Positions 54,493 to 60,237 of a DNA stretch of 60,237 bases are shown in pieces; position 1 is the first letter of the stretch, and each line of letters begins with the position of its first letter. Position numbers and translations under genes: made by a program. Source of the DNA: Verrucomicrobiota bacterium (GTDB lineage: Bacteria > Chlamydiota > Chlamydiia > Chlamydiales > Rhabdochlamydiaceae); NCBI GenBank assembly GCA_018240225.1, contig JAFEGF010000001.1:1-60237 (forward strand), given 5' to 3'. Below the pieces are notes generated by a model, which had not been told where the DNA came from, ran no database searches, and saw only the letters and a program-made list of their open reading frames with translations.

Positions 54493-55347
54493 ATGTCCCA
54501 GTCAAACATTCATCCTGCGGCAATCATAGAACCCGGTGCAAAAATTGGCAAGAATGTCACGATTGAAGCGTATGCAGTCATCAAAGGCACAGTGACATTG
54601 CATGACAATGTCGTTGTTAAGTCGCATGCTTATATTGATGGAAATACGACAATTGGCGAAGGAACCACGATTTGGCCTTCCGCTAGCATCGGCACAAAAA
54701 CCCAAGATCTCAAGTTTAGGGGTGAAGAGACTTTTGTCGTCATTGGGAAGCATTGCGAAATCCGGGAATTCGTAACAATTAATTCATCCTGCCACGAAGG
54801 ATCCTATGTCCGCATTGGGGATAATTGTTTGATCATGGCCTACTGCCACGTTGCCCACAATTGCGAAATAGGAAACCGCGTGATCATGGCCAATAATGCG
54901 ATGCTGGCAGGGCATGTCGTCGTCGATGATTTTGCGATTATCGGAGGAATGACGCCTGTCCATCAATTTTCACGGATCGGCCGTTATGCAATGGTCGGCG
55001 GATTTAGCCGAATCACCCATGATATTCCACCTTATACCATTGGAGCAGGATCCCCTTACAAACTAGGCGGTTTGAACCTTGTTGGTCTAAAGCGGCATGG
55101 TTTCCCATTGGAAGTAAGACGAGCTCTAACTAAAGCATTTAAAATGACTTACCGTTCAGGCATGCGCCTTTCTGATGCGTTGGACCAAATTGAGAGCGAA
55201 GTTGAAACCAATCCTCATGTGCAACATTGGATTGAATTTTGCCGTTCCTCTAAACGGGGATTGATCGGTTTTCAAGGTGCGCTTAGCCAAGCCTTGCCAG
55301 ATGAAGATTTTGATGAGCTAGAAGAACTCTTGGAAGAAAGAGTCTAA
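54493..55347 (+). CDS. lpxA: UDP-N-acetylglucosamine acyltransferase
   Basis: First enzyme of lipid A synthesis; 284 residues. The N-terminal 190 residues are hexapeptide repeats forming a left-handed beta helix ([39 protein letters not shown] with the catalytic-His segment HVAHN). A helical C-terminal domain follows ([18 protein letters not shown]). Length matches the trimeric LpxA family. Confidence 0.95.
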   Translation: MSQSNIHPAAIIEPGAKIGKNVTIEAYAVIKGTVTLHDNVVVKSHAYIDGNTTIGEGTTIWPSASIGTKTQDLKFRGEETFVVIGKHCEIREFVTINSSCHEGSYVRIGDNCLIMAYCHVAHNCEIGNRVIMANNAMLAGHVVVDDFAIIGGMTPVHQFSRIGRYAMVGGFSRITHDIPPYTIGAGSPYKLGGLNLVGLKRHGFPLEVRRALTKAFKMTYRSGMRLSDALDQIESEVETNPHVQHWIEFCRSSKRGLIGFQGALSQALPDEDFDELEELLEERV

Positions 55348-55365
55348 TCGGCGAGCATTTGGACC

Positions 55366-56304
55366 ATGAAAGTCATTTTTTTTGGCACATCTGCATTTGC
55401 AGCGCGCGTATTGTCGTTTCTTGTCGAAAAAAAAATTGATGTCTGTGCCATTGTAACACGGATCGATAAGCCTAAAGGCAGAAATCTAGAGGTCTCTTAT
55501 CCTCCCGTCAAGCAGACCGCATTGCAAGTTTGTCCTCAAATCCCTGTATTACAGCCTCAAAAAGCATCAACGCCAGAATTTGAGCAAGTTTTGAAGGCAT
55601 ATGACGCTGATCTATTTGTCGTCGTAGCCTACGGCGAGATCATTAAACAAAATATTTTAGATGTTCCTAAAATGGGATGTATCAACATCCATGCAAGCCT
55701 TTTGCCGAAATATCGAGGGGCGGCTCCAATGCAGCGCTGCTTAATGGATGGCGCGGCAGAGACGGGTATCACAATTATAGAAATGACCCTTCAAATGGAT
55801 GCAGGGGATATCTTAGCGATCAAATCGATCCCTGTCCTGCCCAATATGACTCTTGGAGAGCTAGAGCCTCAGCTTTGCAGCTTAGGATGCGAACTTGTCC
55901 ATAAAGTCATTCAAGATAAGAGTAAAGGCGTCTGTCAAAAGCAAGCGCAAGACCATGCTGCTGCAACGCTTGCTCCTAAAATTACGGCCGAAGAAGAGGC
56001 GATCGACTGGAATAAATCTGCTCAAGTTCTTCATAATCAAGTGAGAGCGCTTGCCCCCTTTCCTGGCGCATGGTGTAAGATCCTTTTAGGAAATCAAGAA
56101 AAACGTTTAAAAATTAAACGATCCCTTGTTGAGCCAGGTTTTCATGATAAACCAGGAACGCTTCTGCAATTTTCAAAAGAAGGTTGCGTCGTAGCTGCAG
56201 GGGAAGGCGCGCTGCGTCTTTTGGAGGTGCAGCTTGAGGGAAAAAAGGCAATGCCTGTAGCAGATTTTATAAAAGGCGTGCATCAATCTCCGCAATTTCT
56301 CTAA
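55366..56304 (+). CDS. fmt: Methionyl-tRNA formyltransferase
   Basis: Formylates initiator Met-tRNA; 312 residues. The catalytic domain has FFGTSAFAARVL at the start, the active-site INIHASLLPKYRGAAP and MTLQMDAGDILAIK. A C-terminal OB-like domain follows (RALAPFPGAWCKILL). It begins 18 bases after lpxA and ends the lpx cluster. The gene downstream in C. trachomatis is the inclusion protein gene CT529, and Inc-like genes follow here too. Confidence 0.95.
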   Translation: MKVIFFGTSAFAARVLSFLVEKKIDVCAIVTRIDKPKGRNLEVSYPPVKQTALQVCPQIPVLQPQKASTPEFEQVLKAYDADLFVVVAYGEIIKQNILDVPKMGCINIHASLLPKYRGAAPMQRCLMDGAAETGITIIEMTLQMDAGDILAIKSIPVLPNMTLGELEPQLCSLGCELVHKVIQDKSKGVCQKQAQDHAAATLAPKITAEEEAIDWNKSAQVLHNQVRALAPFPGAWCKILLGNQEKRLKIKRSLVEPGFHDKPGTLLQFSKEGCVVAAGEGALRLLEVQLEGKKAMPVADFIKGVHQSPQFL

Positions 56305-56360
56305 TTATTTCTATTAGTTTTCAAAATAATATGATCAAATTTTTGTATTTGCTTCGTCTA

Positions 56361-56389
56361 TTTACATTTAAGCGTTATTTTCTTATGCT
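56361..56389 (+). promoter_or_regulatory. Promoter upstream of first Inc-like gene
   Basis: TTTACA at 56361-56366 (5/6) and TATGCT at 56384-56389 (4/6) with 17-base spacing, 60 bases before the start codon, in an AT-rich spacer after fmt. Confidence 0.5.
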
Positions 56390-56448
56390 TTTTGCTCAGC
56401 TTTACAAAGCCTTAACATTTGGTTGAGGCAAATCCTAAGGAGACCACC

Positions 56449-57234
56449 ATGGCAACGACAGCAGTAGAACGGCAACCTTTTGTAGCCCCATTTGAAAACA
56501 CGAACAAAGATTTCGGAACTGTATTTTGGGAATTCATGACGACAAAACAAAAAGATATCGTAAAGCTTTTTGGATATGCGACAGGATGGACTTCCATTTC
56601 CCTGCCGAGCGAAGATCCAACAGGTCAACTGCTTGGACGTGTCAGTGGATTTATGGGAGACACGAAAAACTTGTTAAGCGCTTTGGAAATTCCAGACAAA
56701 ACAGTCAAATTGAGAAAAGCTGTCAGTGACTTTATTGCTGAGCCTAGCTTTGAAGGTGCAAGAAAAGTTCTGTTCAAAGAATTGACCGGTTTAATCAATC
56801 CTGTTTGTGATGGGATCGATTTTTCCACCAGGTTTGTTCCAATCACAACAGAAGCGATGCGCACAGTTAAAACCGTTAACTTTGCTGCGACGTTCATTGG
56901 AGCCGGCAACAGTGCTATCGAGCAGGTGCAAAAGATCAACAACTTGACTGAAATCGACACGCAAAAAACAACACTGCACTTGATCAACATCGCTCGCGAT
57001 GTTTCCTATGTTGCGCTTGCGGTGATCGGCCTCAGCAGCATTTTCTTAGGATTTGCTGCAGCGCCTTGGATGTTTTTAACTTGCTTGACGTCAGGATTGT
57101 TATTCACCATTGGCGGTTTTTTCTATGACCGCGTGGTCGTCAATCTTAATAATGAGCACACTGATTTGAACAGAGCTAATGCTAACTTGAGAGCTGAAGT
57201 TACCTACCTGCGTACCCCAGCAGTTGCAGTTTAG
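56449..57234 (+). CDS. Predicted inclusion membrane (Inc-like) protein 1
   Basis: A 261-residue protein without a signal peptide. Residues 1-185 are mostly helical (KDIVKLFGYATGWTSISLP, FAATFIGAGNSAIEQV). Near residues 190-235 is a paired hydrophobic region (VSYVALAVIGLSSIFLGFAA, then PWMFLTCLTSGLLFTIGGFF), the bilobed hydrophobic domain typical of Inc proteins that are secreted by type III and inserted in the inclusion membrane. The end has a coiled stretch (NEHTDLNRANANLRAEVTYL). Start at 56449 is supported by AAGGAG. It occupies the place of CT529 (Cap1), but sequence similarity cannot be asserted. Confidence 0.65.
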   Translation: MATTAVERQPFVAPFENTNKDFGTVFWEFMTTKQKDIVKLFGYATGWTSISLPSEDPTGQLLGRVSGFMGDTKNLLSALEIPDKTVKLRKAVSDFIAEPSFEGARKVLFKELTGLINPVCDGIDFSTRFVPITTEAMRTVKTVNFAATFIGAGNSAIEQVQKINNLTEIDTQKTTLHLINIARDVSYVALAVIGLSSIFLGFAAAPWMFLTCLTSGLLFTIGGFFYDRVVVNLNNEHTDLNRANANLRAEVTYLRTPAVAV

Positions 57235-57260
57235 GTTCGTTATTAACACATGAAATGCAT

Positions 57261-57283
57261 GGGAGCTGCAATGTTCAGCTCCC
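57261..57283 (+). other. Hairpin between Inc-like genes 1 and 2
   Basis: GGGAGCTG-CAATGTT-CAGCTCCC is a perfect 8-bp stem without a T run. It lies 27 bases after the first gene and 22 bases before the second start, and may stabilise or attenuate the transcript. Confidence 0.5.
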
Positions 57284-57304
57284 TGCGCTAACTTGAGGAC
57301 ATTT

Positions 57305-58159
57305 ATGGCAACTGCCGCCGTCGCACAGCAATCTAATGGTTTCCTTGCAGATCTCTTTGCTCCTCTTCCAGAAGAGCGGGCGCCGGCTCCTGTGCAGCGC
57401 GATGGATTTGATCATGTAGCGACCTATTTGGACTCCACAACAGGAGCATGGGACCTGTTCCGCGTAATCGACCATGCATTAGAATATGTTAAAAATATTC
57501 CCTCTCTTAGCGACGGGACGCGAGAGCTGACCTCAAAGATTTCAGGCGCTATCAGCCTCTCAGGAATTTCCCTCAGCATACCAGCGATCTTTACAGAAGC
57601 TAACTCTTTCAGAAAAAAGGTATTCCAATTCGCCGCATCGCAAGATCTTCCCTATAGCGATGGGCTGAGACATCAAAAAATCATGCAAGCTGGAAAGGGT
57701 GCTGTTGTCAGCGGGATGTCTTTGGCAAACGCCATATCGCAAGCGTCGCTGTTCCTCAATGAGGTAAAAATCGTCAATTTAGCGGAATTGCTCCCGACTG
57801 TCGATTTCATCTATCAAGGCACATCATTAGTGACCGATGGAGCAGAGCTCATTGAAGAAGGTTATAAGATAAACTCCTATCAATCAGAGCAACCGCGCAC
57901 GCCCCGAGAAACTGCGGAGCTTGAAGAAAAGACATGGCTTTCTTGGATGGTTGTTATTAAAGATGTTGCTTCCGTAGCCACTGCGGCTATTGCGCTGGTT
58001 GGGATTGTATTTGGGATTGCAGCCTCTTCAATGGCAGTTGTTGCGCCTCTTGTTCTTGTTTTGACCTCCGTTTGGCTGTCCATGAAAATTGCTAGTTATT
58101 TCTACGCCCGAATTTTGGAAGATCGCCGTTCCGCCCCCGGAGTAGCAGGAACTGCCTAA
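57305..58159 (+). CDS. Predicted inclusion membrane (Inc-like) protein 2
   Basis: A 284-residue protein with the same plan as its neighbour: a helical N-terminal domain with a conserved-looking middle (VKIVNLAELLPTVDFIYQG) and a bilobed hydrophobic region near residues 220-265 (VASVATAAIALVGIVFGIAA, then VVAPLVLVLTSVWLSMKIAS). No signal peptide is present. Start at 57305 has GAGGA six bases upstream; a TTG four codons earlier is open. Identity to gene 1 is low, so the array looks old and diversified. A hairpin follows the stop. Confidence 0.65.
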   Translation: MATAAVAQQSNGFLADLFAPLPEERAPAPVQRDGFDHVATYLDSTTGAWDLFRVIDHALEYVKNIPSLSDGTRELTSKISGAISLSGISLSIPAIFTEANSFRKKVFQFAASQDLPYSDGLRHQKIMQAGKGAVVSGMSLANAISQASLFLNEVKIVNLAELLPTVDFIYQGTSLVTDGAELIEEGYKINSYQSEQPRTPRETAELEEKTWLSWMVVIKDVASVATAAIALVGIVFGIAASSMAVVAPLVLVLTSVWLSMKIASYFYARILEDRRSAPGVAGTA

Positions 58160-58172
58160 ATTTGTTGTCTAA

Positions 58173-58190
58173 CGCCCCTGCTAAGGGGCG
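58173..58190 (+). terminator. Hairpin after Inc-like gene 2
   Basis: CGCCCC-TGCTAA-GGGGCG forms a perfect 6-bp GC stem 13 bases after the stop codon. The following bases (CTGTCCTTG) are only modestly T-rich, so this is a probable but not classic terminator. Confidence 0.5.
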
Positions 58191-58667
58191 CTGTCCTTGC
58201 TTCGTTGAGCTTAAAAAGGGCTTTAACCCTTTTCCCGTGCATATACTGCTTCCACTTCAATCCCTTGTGCGATTGAATCGTCACCAGCATATATTGTTTC
58301 AATTCATGCCTATTCGATCTCTTATGCTCTCTGTTAGGCTGTAAAAAATTCTCTAACGGGTTTTAACCGCATCTAGCCAGAAAAAAATTCTAATTTGTCC
58401 GCTAAAAACAGTTAGCAATGCATTTGTTCAATTTGAAGTTTTAATTCGTCTGTGTTCTGTCGAATTTCAATCCACTTAATTAATTAGTTTATTTAGTTTA
58501 TTTAATGGTCGTGTTATAATTGCTCGTGTTTATTAATTTGTTATTCAAATTGTAAACATATTCAAATTAAATGCTTTAATGCGTAAATGATCTCAAAGTT
58601 TGGAAATTGACACCGTCATAAAAACGAACGTTTGAGCTCATATGCGTATAGCTAAAAAGATTGAGCT
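58191..58667. other. Intergenic region before Inc-like gene 3
   Basis: Nearly 480 bases without a convincing gene. It contains small hairpins (AAAAGGG/CCCTTTT near 58214 and TTCAATC/GATTGAA near 58257) and becomes very AT-rich from about 58440, with tandem TTTAGTTTA units. A promoter candidate lies at 58515. Confidence 0.45.
58515..58520 (+). promoter_or_regulatory. -10 box upstream of Inc-like gene 3
   Basis: A perfect TATAAT in AT-rich DNA, about 148 bases before the start codon. The -35 position is a poor match (TTTAGT), as often seen in chlamydial promoters. Confidence 0.35.
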
Positions 58668-59504
58668 ATGCCTGCTGAAATTGACATGATCCCACATTAT
58701 TCTTCATCGATCGGCGAACGCATGCCAGCGGTGGGTAAGAATCAGCTCCAAAATAGCCTCTCCCAAATTTCAGACTGCAACATATTCTTTAAAGGGCTTA
58801 GCCTCATTTTCGGATGGGCTGCCTACCTTCCCTTGTCGGATCAAACCATCAAAAATATTGGTTCATCCCGCTCTGTTACCAAACTTTGTTCTTCGACATT
58901 CAGCATTCCAAAAATGATCAATCAAGGGATCTCTTTACATGCTGACGTGAAGGAGCTTGTTTGCTGTGTTCGGATAAGCCGGGAATGTCCGAATTCCGGC
59001 GTGGATATAAGCAAAGCGGTTTCAGACGTCTTCTTTTCCACCGTCGAAATGATCAACAAGACGGCCAAGGTGGTCTGCTGTCTGGATAAAACAAAAATCA
59101 TTGATCTTGCGATGTTAGCGGAAGGGGTCCCTGAGCAATTGGAAAAAGTTTGTTTTGCTGCGAATATTATCATTTTTTTCCATCGATTCGTTTCGACAGC
59201 AAACCAATACTATCTTTTAAGCTGCCGAACAGCAGAGCAGCCTGAATCGATGCGGCAAGAAGAAGAAGGGCATAAGCGGAAATTAATGGTCAAAATGGCT
59301 TCGAATGCGTTTAAAATATTCACCTCGGTCATTGTTGGGGTGTCCATATTTTTCCCAGTGGTTGTCTCTCCGGTGGTGGCCATGGGGTTGTCGACGGCGT
59401 CTTTTCTATTCACGCTAGGCGGTGCGTTAAATCGTTTTAAGCAAAACGAAGATGCGCACCAGCGCGAAATTCGATCGCAGCCAATTTATTATTTAAATGC
59501 ATAG
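58668..59504 (+). CDS. Predicted inclusion membrane (Inc-like) protein 3
   Basis: A 278-residue protein, third in the array. It has a helical N-terminal part with a middle segment KTKIIDLAMLAEGVPEQLEK that resembles the VKIVNLAELLP segment of gene 2. A bilobed hydrophobic region near residues 210-255 follows (AFKIFTSVIVGVSIFFPVVV, then VVAMGLSTASFLFTLGGAL). The tail is short and polar. No signal peptide. A second possible start is MIPHYSS six codons later; neither has a strong ribosome-binding site. Confidence 0.6.
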   Translation: MPAEIDMIPHYSSSIGERMPAVGKNQLQNSLSQISDCNIFFKGLSLIFGWAAYLPLSDQTIKNIGSSRSVTKLCSSTFSIPKMINQGISLHADVKELVCCVRISRECPNSGVDISKAVSDVFFSTVEMINKTAKVVCCLDKTKIIDLAMLAEGVPEQLEKVCFAANIIIFFHRFVSTANQYYLLSCRTAEQPESMRQEEEGHKRKLMVKMASNAFKIFTSVIVGVSIFFPVVVSPVVAMGLSTASFLFTLGGALNRFKQNEDAHQREIRSQPIYYLNA

Positions 59505-59584
59505 TTTGTTTTAAAATGAACTAATAGCTTTGCAAAAAACGGGGCGATAATTGTACTCTACAGCATTTTTTAATAGAGTGCATT

Positions 59585-60237
59585 ATGGCCTTAGCAATCA
59601 ATCAAAGATCGTTTTCTTCGGCAACGTCCTTCTTGCGTCTAGCTGAATCTTCACCATCTGCAACATTTGCCACTCAGCAAATAACAGAAATATTTCATTC
59701 CTCAGCTCCCATCGATACGGCGGTTGCTGACTTGTCAGAGAAGCAAGTGGTCTCGTTTTCAAACCTTTGGAAAGATCCAGTAACAGCAATGTTCGGCGGC
59801 TTATGGTCATTGTTAATACTCTTCGATATTTACTGTGTAGTCGATAGCGGCGTGCAGTTGTTGTCGCACTTGCAAGAAGGGGCTAGTTTAGCGCCCTTGC
59901 AAGAAACAGCAGGTTCAGCATCAGGCTTAGCCGGCGATCTATTCAAAGACTTGAAAAAATTCTTAATGGACGGTGTCTCTTTGACAGGTGTTTCAGCGAA
60001 TCTAGGAGACTGGGCTCATCGGCAAAACATTATTTCACTAGGCGAAGCAGTTGGGACCTTTAGAATGGTCGGATATGGAGCGTCGTGCATTACCTGCAGC
60101 GTAAGGGCATATTCCAACGGAAAAGAACTTTTGGAGAGGTTAGGCCAATTTAAAGAGGCGCAAAGTGATGCTGAGCTTGCGCGGTTAGAGCAAAAACAAT
60201 TGCTTAGCGGTTTGGACCTGGCAGCGAACAGCGCAAC
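59585..60237 (+). CDS. Predicted Inc-like protein 4, cut by window edge
   Basis: An open frame from ATG 59585 (MALAINQRSFSSATSFLRLA) runs 217 codons to the window end without a stop. It shows the same kind of helical N-terminal domain: FGGLWSLLILFDIYCVVDSG, SGLAGDLFKDLKKFLMDGVS and IISLGEAVGTFRMVGYGASC, the last aligning in pattern with the segment preceding the hydrophobic lobes in genes 2 and 3. The expected paired hydrophobic region lies beyond the edge. Assignment rests on position, spacing and pattern. Confidence 0.55.
   Translation, partial: MALAINQRSFSSATSFLRLAESSPSATFATQQITEIFHSSAPIDTAVADLSEKQVVSFSNLWKDPVTAMFGGLWSLLILFDIYCVVDSGVQLLSHLQEGASLAPLQETAGSASGLAGDLFKDLKKFLMDGVSLTGVSANLGDWAHRQNIISLGEAVGTFRMVGYGASCITCSVRAYSNGKELLERLGQFKEAQSDAELARLEQKQLLSGLDLAANSA

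Noticed and set aside
58162-58344. 60-codon plus-strand frame after Inc-like gene 2
   Set aside because: It covers hairpins, starts three bases after the stop of gene 2 without a ribosome-binding site, and has no domain or signal features.

Overview
The window is chromosomal DNA from a member of the Chlamydiae, most likely an environmental lineage outside the Chlamydiaceae (Waddlia/Parachlamydia-like). This rests on gene content and order that match blocks of the Chlamydia trachomatis chromosome as I remember them: ispF-cysJ; tsp/gltX/euo/recJ/secDF/uppS/cdsA/cmk/plsC; trxA/trmL/mip/aspS/hisS/uhpC/dnaE/bamD-like/lptE-like/rsbW/CT550-like/dacF; surA-like/rsmA; and lnt/lpxC/fabZ/lpxA/fmt followed by an Inc-type locus. 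Features not expected in Chlamydiaceae are purA, thiN, a free-standing ddl, two euo genes, a chloramphenicol-acetyltransferase-like gene and an F-box/leucine-rich-repeat protein. G+C looks moderate, with clearly AT-rich patches around 9.4, 45.6 and 58.5 kb. No database search was possible; names rest on recognised motifs and synteny.

Layout. 0-8.4 kb: a truncated secreted protein, an ATP-grasp protein, ddl, ispF, a flavodoxin-less CysJ-like reductase, a tiny lipoprotein, gltX and tsp. 8.4-10.1 kb: two tandem euo-family regulators with separate transcription signals. 10.1-20 kb: pepF, an rlmD-type methyltransferase, recJ and a very long secDF. 20-25.6 kb: purA-uppS-cdsA-cmk-plsC, then thiN and tRNA-Leu. 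25.7-34 kb: trxA, then a leftward cluster hisS-aspS-mip-trmL-transporter, whose last gene fuses a dicarboxylate-symporter-like membrane domain to an amino-acid-binding domain. 34-45 kb: uhpC, dnaE, a CAT-like enzyme, envelope lipoprotein genes (LptE-like and BamD-like), an RsbW-type anti-sigma kinase, a CT550-like protein and a D-Ala-D-Ala carboxypeptidase. 45.1-47.6 kb: an IS5-type transposase remnant and the F-box/LRR gene, at a break between two synteny blocks. 47.6-56.3 kb: rsmA, surA-like, rsmB, doxX-like, lnt, lpxC-fabZ-lpxA-fmt. 56.4 kb to the right edge: four consecutive genes for proteins with paired hydrophobic segments, probably inclusion-membrane proteins, the last cut by the window edge.

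A second layer is not explained by genes. Several intergenic spaces hold long nested palindromes of about 85-260 bp that could fold as cloverleaf or cruciform structures. At least two sequence families can be separated by their arm sequences, with a possible third. They sit even inside apparent operons (cdsA/cmk, aspS/mip, mip/trmL).

Together the genes cover envelope building (lipid A first steps, phospholipid, lipoprotein acylation, LPS/OMP assembly, D-Ala-D-Ala metabolism), translation, secretion, developmental regulation (Euo, RsbW) and probable host interaction (Inc-like array, F-box/LRR protein).
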